DNA from: an uncultured Dermabacteraceae bacterium
GTDB taxonomy: Bacteria; Actinomycetota; Actinomycetes; Actinomycetales; Dermabacteraceae
Direction: 5' to 3'
DNA: 64,000 nucleotides
NCBI GenBank assembly: GCA_946223075.1
Contig: CAMILZ010000005.1
Location: 40,247-104,246, forward strand
Shown: positions 26,740 to 36,906 of the stretch, piece by piece
Numbering within the stretch: the first letter of the stretch is position 1
Layout of the letters: the number at the start of each line of letters is the position of its first letter
Translations under genes and position numbers: made by a program
The notes under the pieces: generated by a model
What the model was told of the DNA's origin: nothing
Seen by the model: the letters and a program-made list of their open reading frames with translations, nothing else
Database searches by the model: none

Positions 26740-29724
26740 ATGGCTGAGGCCCCATACCGCTACACCGCCGAACTCGCGGGACAGATCGAGCAGAAATGGC
26801 AAAAGCTGTGGCTCGAACAGGGCACGTTCAACGCCGTCAATCCCGTGGGCGAGTTGTCTGACGGACGCAGCGCCGAGGAGCTCGGCGAAAAGATGTTCAT
26901 CATGGACATGTTCCCCTACCCCTCGGGCAAGGGTCTTCACGTGGGCCACCCACTCGGCTACATTGCGACCGACGCCGTCGCACGCCACAACCGCATGCTC
27001 GGCAAGAACGTGCTCTACACGATGGGCTACGACGCGTTCGGCCTTCCCGCAGAGCAATACGCAATCCAGACCGGCACGCACCCGCGCGTCACGACCGACG
27101 AAAACGTTGCGAACATGGCTCGCCAGCTGTTCCGCCTCGGCCTCTCGCACGATTCGCGGCGCTCGCTGCGCACGACCGACCTCGACTTCGTCAAGTGGAC
27201 CCAGTGGGTGTTCCTTCAGCTTTTCGATTCCTGGTATGACCCGAACTTCGTGAAGGCCGATGGCACGCGCGGCTCCGCACGCCCCATCAAGGACCTCAAG
27301 GGCGCAATCCAGGACCGCGACGTCGACCCGTTCGCACTCGCCGAACAGCAGGGCATCGAAATCCCGCAGATGTGGCACGACCGCAAGCCGGATCACGAGC
27401 ATTGGAACCCCGATCACGACACCCCCTTCGACTTCCTCATCCAGTACACGCCCGAGGAAATGACGGAGCTCGTTGACTGCTTCCGCCTCGCCTACGTGAG
27501 CGACACCCCCGTGAACTGGTGCCCTGGCCTCGGCACCGTGCTCGCAAACGAGGAGGTCACGGCCGAGGGTCGCTCGGAGCGCGGCGATTTCCCCGTGTTC
27601 AAGCGCCGCCTCCGCCAGTGGAACCTGCGCATCACCGCGTACGCGGACCGCCTCCTCGAAGATCTCGAGACCGTCAACTGGCCCGAATCGGTCAAATCCA
27701 TGCAGCGCAACTGGATCGGCCGTTCGCGCGGTGCCGAGGTCACGTTCACGCTGGATTCCGACGGTTGCCCCGCCTTCGCCGATTCCACGTTCGACGTCTT
27801 CACAACGCGCGTGGACACGCTGTTTGGCGCGACCTTCACGGTGCTCTCGCCCGAGCATCCGCTGCTGTCTGACGTCAGCGCTCTTCCCGCGGCGTGGCCC
27901 GAAGGCACGAAGGATTCGTGGACCGGCGGCGCACCAAGCCCTCGCGAAGCTGTCGCCGCCTACCAGGAGCGCGCCGCTGCTCTCGACGAGGGTGAACGCA
28001 CCGCCGATTCTCGCGAAAAGACGGGCGTGTTCACGGGTCTTTACGCCGTGAACCCGATGGATGGCCGTGCGCTTCCCGTGTTCACCGCCGACTACGTGCT
28101 CATGGGCTACGGCACGGGCGCGATCATGGCCGTTCCCGCCGAAGACGAGCGAGACTTTGAATTCGCGACTGCGTTCGAGCTTCCGATCATTCGCACCGTG
28201 CAGCCGCCGGCCGACTTCGAAGAAGGCCAAGCGTACGTGGGCGACGGCAAGAAGATTAACTCGCGAAGCGAGGAGCTCGACCTCAACGGCATGAGCAAGG
28301 CCGAGGCGATCGCCGCTGCGACCGAGTTCGCCGAGAAGAAGGGCTTTGGTCACGCGAAGACCACTTACCGCCTTCGCGACTGGCTGTTCAGCCGCCAGTG
28401 CTACTGGGGCGAGCCGTTCCCGATCGTGTATGCGGAGGACGCGCCCGACACGCCGATCGCGCTCCCCGCCGATCAGCTTCCCGTGCAGCTGCCCGAGCTC
28501 GACGACTTCTCCCCGAAGACGTTCGACCCGGAAGATGCCGATACCGAACCGCAAACGCCGCTCTCGCGCGCCGAGGACTGGGCGTGGGTCGAGCTCGACC
28601 TCGGCGAAGGTATGAAACGCTACCGACGCGAAATGAACGTGATGCCCCAGTGGGCCGGTTCCTCCTGGTACGAAATCCGCTACACCGATCCCACGAACAG
28701 CGAGCAGATCACCGCACCCGAAAACGAGCAGTACTGGATGGGCCCGCGTGAGGGCGCCCCCACCGGTGGCGTCGATCTCTACGTGGGCGGCGTCGAGCAC
28801 GCCGTTTTGCACCTGCTGTACGCGCGCTTCTGGCACAAGGTCCTCTTCGACCGTGGCTACCTCACGAGCGCCGAGCCGTTCCACACGCTCTTCAACCAGG
28901 GCTACGTTCAGGCGTACGCCTACCGCGACGAGCGCGGCGTCTACGTCAACGCCTCCGAGGTCGTCGAAGAATCCGACGGCACCTTCACCTACGAGGGCAA
29001 GCCCGTCACGCAGGAATACGGCAAGATGGGCAAGTCGCTTCGCAACATCGTGACTCCCGACGATATGTACGACGAATTCGGCGCCGACACGTTCCGCGTG
29101 TACGAAATGTCGATGGGCCCGCTCGACCTCTCGCGTCCGTGGAATACGCGCGACGTTGTGGGCTCGCAGCGCTTCCTTCAGCGCCTGTGGCGCCTCGCTG
29201 TCTCCGAGGAAACCGGCGAGTGCGTTGTGGGCGAGACCGAGCCGAGCGTCGAGACTCTGCGCGCCGTGCACAAGACCATCGACGCCGTGAGCGCCGATAT
29301 GGAGCACATGCGCTTCAACACCGCGATCGCGCGTCTCATCGAACTCGTCAACCACCTCACGAAGGTCGCGAGCGACGCCGATGGCGCCCCGCGCTCAGCG
29401 GTCGAGGCTCTCGTGCTCATGGTGTCGCCGTTCGCGCCGCACCTCGCCGAGGAGCTGTGGGCGAAGCTCGGTCACGAGGAATCGCTCGCGCGCGCCTCCT
29501 ACCCCGTTGCGGACCCGCAGTACCTCGTCGCCGACGCCGTCACGTGCGTCATCCAGGTCAAAGGCAAGGTGCGCCACCGCATCGAGGTCGACCCGGAGAT
29601 TTCGGCGGAGGATCTCGAGAAGGCCGTGTTTGCGGAGGAGCGCGTGCAGAAGCTCATCGAGGGGCACGAGGTGCGAAAGGTGATCGTGCGCGAGCCGAAG
29701 CTCGTCAACCTCGTCCTCTCCTAA
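26740..29724 (+). CDS. leuS: Leucine--tRNA ligase
   Basis: 994 residues, somewhat longer than typical bacterial LeuRS. Class I motifs: FPYPSGKGLHVGHPLGYIATD (HIGH as HVGH), YGTGAIMAVPAEDERDFEFA in the CP1 editing domain, RDWLFSRQCYWGEPFP, and YGKMGKSLRNIV as the KMSKS loop. The C-terminal anticodon and extension domains are complete. The ATG has AAAGGGA upstream. After the stop is a pyrimidine-rich tract (29736-29778) but no clear hairpin. Confidence 0.97.
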   Translation: MAEAPYRYTAELAGQIEQKWQKLWLEQGTFNAVNPVGELSDGRSAEELGEKMFIMDMFPYPSGKGLHVGHPLGYIATDAVARHNRMLGKNVLYTMGYDAFGLPAEQYAIQTGTHPRVTTDENVANMARQLFRLGLSHDSRRSLRTTDLDFVKWTQWVFLQLFDSWYDPNFVKADGTRGSARPIKDLKGAIQDRDVDPFALAEQQGIEIPQMWHDRKPDHEHWNPDHDTPFDFLIQYTPEEMTELVDCFRLAYVSDTPVNWCPGLGTVLANEEVTAEGRSERGDFPVFKRRLRQWNLRITAYADRLLEDLETVNWPESVKSMQRNWIGRSRGAEVTFTLDSDGCPAFADSTFDVFTTRVDTLFGATFTVLSPEHPLLSDVSALPAAWPEGTKDSWTGGAPSPREAVAAYQERAAALDEGERTADSREKTGVFTGLYAVNPMDGRALPVFTADYVLMGYGTGAIMAVPAEDERDFEFATAFELPIIRTVQPPADFEEGQAYVGDGKKINSRSEELDLNGMSKAEAIAAATEFAEKKGFGHAKTTYRLRDWLFSRQCYWGEPFPIVYAEDAPDTPIALPADQLPVQLPELDDFSPKTFDPEDADTEPQTPLSRAEDWAWVELDLGEGMKRYRREMNVMPQWAGSSWYEIRYTDPTNSEQITAPENEQYWMGPREGAPTGGVDLYVGGVEHAVLHLLYARFWHKVLFDRGYLTSAEPFHTLFNQGYVQAYAYRDERGVYVNASEVVEESDGTFTYEGKPVTQEYGKMGKSLRNIVTPDDMYDEFGADTFRVYEMSMGPLDLSRPWNTRDVVGSQRFLQRLWRLAVSEETGECVVGETEPSVETLRAVHKTIDAVSADMEHMRFNTAIARLIELVNHLTKVASDADGAPRSAVEALVLMVSPFAPHLAEELWAKLGHEESLARASYPVADPQYLVADAVTCVIQVKGKVRHRIEVDPEISAEDLEKAVFAEERVQKLIEGHEVRKVIVREPKLVNLVLS

Positions 29725-29780
29725 CCGGACGCCTTACGACCTCTCCCCTTCCCCTCCTCTCCCCTCCCACTCCCACTCAG

Positions 29781-29807
29781 ATTGACGTAGCTAAACGCAC
29801 GTAATGA
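29781..29807 (+). repeat. 27-bp flanking repeat, copy 1
   Basis: Matches RTTGACGTAGSYMAAYG, three variable bases, then GTAAYGA. The other copies are at 31207 (same strand) and three at 31292-31425 (opposite strand). All lie on the two sides of the AbiEi/DUF559-like gene. Confidence 0.7.
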
Positions 29808-29832
29808 TGGGGGGCGGAGGGGAGGCGCTGTG

Positions 29833-31068
29833 CTATGCCAGGTGCGGCGGGCCCGCGGGAGTCCCATGGCGAGATGCTTGACGTCGGAAGGCTTCACGGA
29901 CTTTGCGCACGAGCAGCCAGTTCTTCTCCGACGGATACAGGTCATACGGTGAAGCCAAGAAATTCACGCGGTGTATTCCGTATCGACTAAGTCCAGGCCC
30001 AATCAAACGTGGTGGATACTCTGAACACCACCCAACATCAGGTATGTCGTCGCTATGGATGTGGACTACTTCCCACCCGTTTCGGCGAAGGAGCGAAGCG
30101 TAGCGGTGATCGCGCTCCGCTTGCTGTCCGAATGAGTGGTGTGCGCCCTGATACTCAACAACAATTTTTTGGCGAGGGAAGACTAGGTCACGTTCCGGAA
30201 TTTCCACCCCACCGGCTAACAGAATGCGAGAGTTGAGAAGGGGCTCAGGAAAACCCGCTTCAAGTAGCAGCAAACGGCACAGCGTCTCCTGGGGAGAGTC
30301 CGCACCCACACGGATCTTGTCGAGCGCCCACCTGGTGTTTGCAGAGCCATCAGTACGCGGATAACGTTCTCGCGTTTCCTGCAAACGTTTAAGCGTTGAA
30401 TACGGCGTCGACCTACCTTCATATCTCTGCCGAGGTGTACGCACAAGAGAATCCCCCACGGCAACAAGTTCATATCGGTTAAGGACAGTCCCTAGGTCCA
30501 GAAACGTGCGCTCGCGTGACATTATTTTTAGGGGGTTCAACCAAAGCGGATAGCTTGAGCGTGGAAACAATTTTTCGACGTTTGCAGGCTGATCGACACT
30601 CCCTGCGGGCCTACCAGTACCATCGCCAGGCAGAATTTCTACACAATCCTGGGGATCAACCGAGTGATGGCGCCACTCAGCAATGTGATGAGTCTTTTTA
30701 CGGCGGCTATCGCCGTAAGAAAAGGTTGGAATTTCTAGTTCTCCGCGCATATAGGGCGGAATTTCTCCGGACCTCGTTTGCTCGAAGTAGGGAGTTACAC
30801 CAGTGAGGAATCTCGCCGGAATTGGCATGTTCCACATGAGCGCGGCCCAGATCTGCGAAAGAACCGCGTCAGGGCATTCCTGCGCGACAATTCTGGCGAG
30901 ATCCCAGCTCGTTGGGACATGATCGCTAGGCGAATAGACCTTGGGGTGTACTTTACGATAACTCTGACCTCGAAGCTGGGCACGAGTGACACCCCATCGC
31001 TGAGCTTCGCGTGTACTAAAAGCGGTCTCGCTGAGAACAGTCGGGATCGGGCGAGCAGGTCTTGGCAT
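29833..31068 (-). CDS. AbiEi-like HTH plus DUF559/PD-(D/E)XK-like protein
   Basis: 411 residues. The N-terminus (ETAFSTREAQRWGVTRAQLRG, then KVHPKVYSP) resembles the winged-helix start of AbiEi-type antitoxin proteins. The C-terminus looks like a DUF559/Vsr-type nuclease fold: E261 in SPQETLCRLLLLEAGF, D294 in PERDLVFP, and E305-x-Q307 in IVVEYQGAHH, a plausible D...ExQ active site, then WEVVHIHSDDI. Base composition is lower in GC than its neighbours. No partner toxin gene is adjacent. It could be a defence-related or mobile-element-associated nuclease. Function is inferred; the protein is not a named family to me. Confidence 0.7.
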   Translation of the reverse strand: MPRPARPIPTVLSETAFSTREAQRWGVTRAQLRGQSYRKVHPKVYSPSDHVPTSWDLARIVAQECPDAVLSQIWAALMWNMPIPARFLTGVTPYFEQTRSGEIPPYMRGELEIPTFSYGDSRRKKTHHIAEWRHHSVDPQDCVEILPGDGTGRPAGSVDQPANVEKLFPRSSYPLWLNPLKIMSRERTFLDLGTVLNRYELVAVGDSLVRTPRQRYEGRSTPYSTLKRLQETRERYPRTDGSANTRWALDKIRVGADSPQETLCRLLLLEAGFPEPLLNSRILLAGGVEIPERDLVFPRQKIVVEYQGAHHSFGQQAERDHRYASLLRRNGWEVVHIHSDDIPDVGWCSEYPPRLIGPGLSRYGIHRVNFLASPYDLYPSEKNWLLVRKVREAFRRQASRHGTPAGPPHLA

Positions 31069-31206
31069 GTCTAGACGCTACGAGCCGAGTGCAACCAGTT
31101 CTGGTTTCACTTCTGAAACTGTGGATGCACGACCGTTGTGGGGCTCGCAGCACCGCACACTGTGATCATGCGTCCACCTCTACCTCATCTGTCGCTCCCC
31201 CCCCCG

Positions 31207-31233
31207 ATTGACGTAGGCAAACGTCCCGAACGA
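31207..31233 (+). repeat. 27-bp flanking repeat, copy 2
   Basis: ATTGACGTAGGCAAACG followed, after TCC, by CGAACGA. It has the same orientation as the copy at 29781, so these two copies bracket the accessory gene as direct repeats. Confidence 0.65.
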
Positions 31234-31291
31234 TGAGCGGCTCAACTCCTCGTTCTCTGGCACTACAGAAAACGAGAGACACCAGTGTCGG

Positions 31292-31425
31292 TGATTACCG
31301 TCATTTACCTACGTCAACTTGAGCGGAGCAGGGAGAGATCCCCACTAGTTACAACCATTGAGCTACGTCAACTCGAGTGGGGCAGGGAAGGATCCCGCTC
31401 GTTACGACCATTGAGCTACGTCAAT
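31292..31425 (-). repeat. Tandem ~53-bp repeat with three copies of the 27-bp element
   Basis: TACGTCAAY occurs at 31310, 31364 and 31417, a period of 54 and 53 bases. The intervening units 31319-31372 and 31373-31425 are about 80% identical. Both carry a GAGYGGRGCAGGGA stretch followed by GATCC and an ACCATTGAGCTACGTCAA end. Confidence 0.75.
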
Positions 31426-31459
31426 CCGTTGGGAGATGGGGATGAAGGGGCGGGATGGT

Positions 31460-31485
31460 GGGGGTACGCGGTGTCGCATACCCCC
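31460..31485 (-). terminator. Hairpin after clpB
   Basis: GGGGGTA (31460-31466) pairs with TACCCCC (31479-31485), and GCG/CGC pair inside around GTGT, with one C-A mismatch. It sits eight bases beyond the clpB stop. Confidence 0.7.
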
Positions 31486-31492
31486 ATAACCT

Positions 31493-34120
<2,628 letters not shown>

Positions 34121-34176
34121 ATTTTCCGCTCCTTTCAGGTGGGTGGGCGCGGAGCGGAAAGGGCTGGGTGCGAGGG

Positions 34177-34189
34177 GTCCGACGCTTGC
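34177..34189 (-). repeat. Copy of dispersed 13-mer (reverse)
   Basis: GTCCGACGCTTGC, the complement of the shared 13-mer. It lies between the clpB start and its HAIR element, in the clpB leader. Confidence 0.6.
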
Positions 34190-34234
34190 CAGCCTCTCTC
34201 GCTTCCACGCTTACACCTCTTGCAACGCCAGCAA

Positions 34235-34257
34235 AGTTGAGCGTATTCCACTCAACT
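34235..34257 (-). promoter_or_regulatory. HAIR-like inverted repeat (HspR operator) for clpB
   Basis: On the minus strand the site reads TTGAGT, seven bases, then GCTCAA, inside a longer AGTTGAG/CTCAACT palindrome. The HAIR consensus is CTTGAGT-N7-ACTCAAG, so 12 of 14 positions or more agree in the arms. It overlaps the last codon of the upstream S4 gene. Confidence 0.8.
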
Positions 34258-34701
34258 CTCATCATCGTCAAAAAATGCCGTCCATCTGCCATTTTGCGAT
34301 TCACGCCCGCGAAGGCGATCAAGAGCGCGGCGTTCCTTCTTCGTGGGCCGGCCAGCTCCACGCTCGCGCCGAGGAGGGGCGGCGAAGAGCTGCGGCGGCG
34401 GAGAAGCGGAAATATCGGTGTAGGCCTCGCGCGCGAGCGGCGCCCCCACGCGTTTCGCGAGGAGCTTTGTGACCACGTACTCGTTCGTGTACCCGGGGTG
34501 TCGCACCGCGACGGTACTGCCTACGCTCAGGCGGAAGCTTGGCTTCACCACTTCGCCGTCGACCCGCACGTGTGAGGCCTTGATCGCGCTTGAGGCGAGC
34601 GACCGCGTTTTAAAAAGACGCACCGCGTGCAGCCACGTATCGAGGCGCACGCTCCCTGCGCCGGCATTCGCATTTTCCTTCACGGTGCTACTCTCGCACA
34701 C
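34252..34701 (-). CDS. S4-domain RNA-binding protein (Hsp15-like)
   Basis: 149 residues. An S4 domain occupies about residues 18-75 (VRLDTWLHAVRLFKTRSLASSAIKASHVRVDGEVVKPSFRLSVGSTVAVR), followed by the VTKLLAKRVGAPLAREAYTD segment and a basic tail of the Hsp15 class. E. coli Hsp15 recycles stalled 50S subunits carrying nascent chains; the same role is plausible here. It lies upstream of clpB on the same strand, with the clpB HAIR overlapping its 3' end. A GTG at 34683 is an alternative start. Confidence 0.88.
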   Translation of the reverse strand: MCESSTVKENANAGAGSVRLDTWLHAVRLFKTRSLASSAIKASHVRVDGEVVKPSFRLSVGSTVAVRHPGYTNEYVVTKLLAKRVGAPLAREAYTDISASPPPQLFAAPPRRERGAGRPTKKERRALDRLRGRESQNGRWTAFFDDDES

Positions 34702-34837
34702 CCCTGTGTCGCGAGCGCGCCCACGAAACGCTCGGGAAACCTGAGGTCAACGTGCAGGTTTTCTCCCTAAACTGCACTCGTAGATCGCGCGGCGTGCCCA
34801 CGCTTCGCAGCACTCACACCGGTAAAGGAGGGCACTC

Positions 34838-36247
34838 ATGGCCTCGGCGCAGCCGCCTTCTTCGGACCCGGCTCACCGCATGAGCGCGCCTCCCCTCCCC
34901 CTTAACGCTTCTGAGCTTCTCGATTTCGCCATCGCGCATTTCCGCTCGCGGACGGCGATCGAAATGAATGGCACGCGTGTGAGCTACGGGCTCCTCGGCC
35001 GCAGGGTTCGCTCACTCGCGCAGGGGCTCTTGGATTCGGGGATCCGCGCCGGGGATCGCGTCGCGATCGTTTTGCCCATGAGCATCGAGGCGGTGATCGC
35101 TTTCCACGCCGTCCTCCGAATCGGCGCCATTGCCGTGCAGCATTCCGATCGCGAGCCCATGATGCGGCTCAGCCGCGAGTTTGCCGATTACTCGCCGGTC
35201 GCGGTCATCATCGCCGAGTATCGCCTGAGTGCCCTCGCCGGGCTCGATGAACAGGCGCGGCCCAAGACCGTCATCACCGTCCAGGCTCCGGAACGCCCCA
35301 AGGCGACGCCGCGTCGCCTCACCTTCACGGGGGCCCTTGCCGAAATTGCGAAGGCGAGCGGCAAGGGCGTGATGCGTGTCGCGGCCCCGCCGAAGGCCCC
35401 CGCGCAGCTCCCCTTGTCATTTGGCACGCGCGCAAAGTTCAAGGATCTCCTCGGTTCGGCGCCGCTTCCGCAGGACTATCCCTATCCGGATCCAAGCGAT
35501 CTCGCCGCGCTCGTGTACGAGGGGCGCACGCGAGCGAGCTCGCTCGGCACGATGCTCACTCACGGTAATCTCACGGCCCTCGCGCACCAGTTTCTCGAGT
35601 ACCTCGAGGTGGCACCGGCAGGAACGGAAACCGGCTATGCGCTGTGGCCGCTCCACTCCACGATCGGGATTGCCGATACTTTGACGACGAGCCTCTTTTA
35701 CGGCCGCCACACGATTTTGTTTCCCCGCTTCGACCGCGCGGCTCTCGTGCGTGCATTCAAGAAGAATCCTCCCGCGGTCGTCTCTGGCGACACCGAGGTT
35801 CTCCGTTTCCTCGCCGAGCACGCACGCGCGACGGGCAGCACCCACACGCTTCACCTCGCCTTGAGCCCGGTCGGGAGAGACAATGCGCCGAGTCTGCGCG
35901 GTTGGGCGCGCGACCTGGGCTGGCCACTCCTCGTGGGCTACGGTGGCGCAGAAGCAGGAGTGGCGGTCTTCCTGCGCACTTCCGAAGAAGGTCGCGAACA
36001 CACCGTGGGAACTCCACTCCCGTCAATTGACGTGCGCATCGTCGACGTCCACGACCGCGGGCACGTGGTGGGCCCGGGCACCGTCGGAAAACTCATGATC
36101 AAGGGACCTCAGGTATTCCACGGGTATTGGAACCGGCCTGATGAAACGTCGTCCGTGTTGAGCGCGGACGGTTGGGTGCTGACCCCCTCTCTCGCCTCGA
36201 TCGATGCCGACGGTTACGTCACACTCGCACCCTCACCCGAGCACTAG
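34838..36247 (+). CDS. Degenerate AMP-binding (ANL superfamily) protein
   Basis: 469 residues resembling the large domain of acyl-CoA or fatty-acyl-AMP ligases: NGTRVSYGLLGRRVRSLAQGLLDSGIRAGDRVAIVLPMSIEAV, MLTHGNLTALAH and the late KLMIKGPQVFHGYWNRPDETSSVLSADGWV. Key sites are lost. The ATP loop normally TSGTTGxPKG reads EGRTRASSLGT (residues 228-238), the A5 motif is GYGGAEAG, and the ribose-binding TGD is TPS (449-451). The C-terminal subdomain with the catalytic lysine is missing. A strong AAAGGAGGG site suggests it is translated. It is likely a pseudoenzyme, or an enzyme with altered chemistry. The YciO gene follows after 9 bp. Confidence 0.8.
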   Translation: MASAQPPSSDPAHRMSAPPLPLNASELLDFAIAHFRSRTAIEMNGTRVSYGLLGRRVRSLAQGLLDSGIRAGDRVAIVLPMSIEAVIAFHAVLRIGAIAVQHSDREPMMRLSREFADYSPVAVIIAEYRLSALAGLDEQARPKTVITVQAPERPKATPRRLTFTGALAEIAKASGKGVMRVAAPPKAPAQLPLSFGTRAKFKDLLGSAPLPQDYPYPDPSDLAALVYEGRTRASSLGTMLTHGNLTALAHQFLEYLEVAPAGTETGYALWPLHSTIGIADTLTTSLFYGRHTILFPRFDRAALVRAFKKNPPAVVSGDTEVLRFLAEHARATGSTHTLHLALSPVGRDNAPSLRGWARDLGWPLLVGYGGAEAGVAVFLRTSEEGREHTVGTPLPSIDVRIVDVHDRGHVVGPGTVGKLMIKGPQVFHGYWNRPDETSSVLSADGWVLTPSLASIDADGYVTLAPSPEH

Positions 36248-36256
36248 AGTGGGGGC

Positions 36257-36877
36257 ATGGCACGCCTCATCCCTCTTCACCCCGTCACTCCGCAACAGCG
36301 TTTGCTCGACCAGATCGTCGAGCGGCTCAAAAACGGGGAGCTTTTGGCCTACCCCACCGATTCGGGGTACGCACTCGGGTGTTGCCTTGGCGCGCACGGG
36401 GCCCTCGAGCAGATTCGCATGATCCGCCATACCGGTAAGGACCACCACTTCACGGTGATGTGCAGTGAGTTTGCGCAGCTCGGAACGTACGTGCGGATCT
36501 CGAACCCGAACTACCGCCTCCTCAAGGCGCACACGCCCGGCCCCTACACGTTCATCATGCCCGCCACGAAGGAACTCCCGCGGCGCATGCTCCACCCGAA
36601 GAAGCACACGATCGGTGCACGCATTCCCGATCACGTAGTCGCACGCGCGATCGTCGAGGCACTCGGGGAGCCGCTCATGAGTTCGAGCCTCATCTTGCCG
36701 GGCGAAAGCGAGGTGCTCACGGAGTCGTGGATCGTTGAGGAGCGCATCGGGCACCTCATCCCTGCGATCATCGACGGGGAGGTCACGGGCGCGGAGCCCA
36801 CGAGCATCATCGATCTCACCGGCGACGCGCCGCGCGTTCTGCGTGAAGGCGCGGGAGATACGGCCGCGTTCGACTAG
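36257..36877 (+). CDS. YciO/Sua5/YrdC-family protein
   Basis: 206 residues. VTPQQRLLDQIVERLKNGELLAYPTDSGYALGCCLGAHGALEQI and RHTGKDHHFTVMCSEFAQLGTYVRISNPNYRLLKAHTPGPYTFIMPATKELPRRMLHPKKHTIGARIPDH match the YrdC fold, specifically the YciO branch (KDHHFTVMC). Sua5/YrdC make threonylcarbamoyl-AMP for tRNA t6A37. YciO relatives are reported to have much weaker or different activity, so the exact role is uncertain. It is probably co-transcribed with the ANL-like gene. Confidence 0.87.
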   Translation: MARLIPLHPVTPQQRLLDQIVERLKNGELLAYPTDSGYALGCCLGAHGALEQIRMIRHTGKDHHFTVMCSEFAQLGTYVRISNPNYRLLKAHTPGPYTFIMPATKELPRRMLHPKKHTIGARIPDHVVARAIVEALGEPLMSSSLILPGESEVLTESWIVEERIGHLIPAIIDGEVTGAEPTSIIDLTGDAPRVLREGAGDTAAFD

Positions 36878-36888
36878 GGGCGTGCGGG

Positions 36889-36901
36889 GTCCGACGCTTG
36901 C
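36889..36901 (-). repeat. Copy of dispersed 13-mer (reverse)
   Basis: GTCCGACGCTTGC in the 29-bp gap between the convergent YciO-like and MFS genes; it fills nearly half the gap. Confidence 0.6.
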
Positions 36902-36906
36902 CTGGC

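Larger units (their letters stand above)
31069..31492. other. 424-bp intergenic region with repeats
   Basis: No gene is seen. It holds a 27-bp repeat (31207), three opposite-strand copies embedded in a ~53-bp tandem repeat (31292-31425), and the clpB terminator (31460-31485). The first ~130 bases have no feature I recognise; they must contain the promoter of the minus-strand gene starting at 31068. Confidence 0.6.

Noticed and set aside
26575..29355. 926-codon open frame on the minus strand
   Set aside because: It lies entirely antisense to leuS, which has all synthetase motifs. Long antisense frames are expected in high-GC DNA with strong third-position bias.
31292..31425. Possible CRISPR array
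   Set aside because: Repeats are only about 80% identical, the 'spacers' are themselves repeated, and no cas gene is nearby.
29781..31425. TTGACG in each 27-bp repeat as a -35 promoter box
   Set aside because: The only A/T-rich hexamer that follows (TAAYGA) is 14 bases away rather than about 17, and copies face both directions without matching genes.
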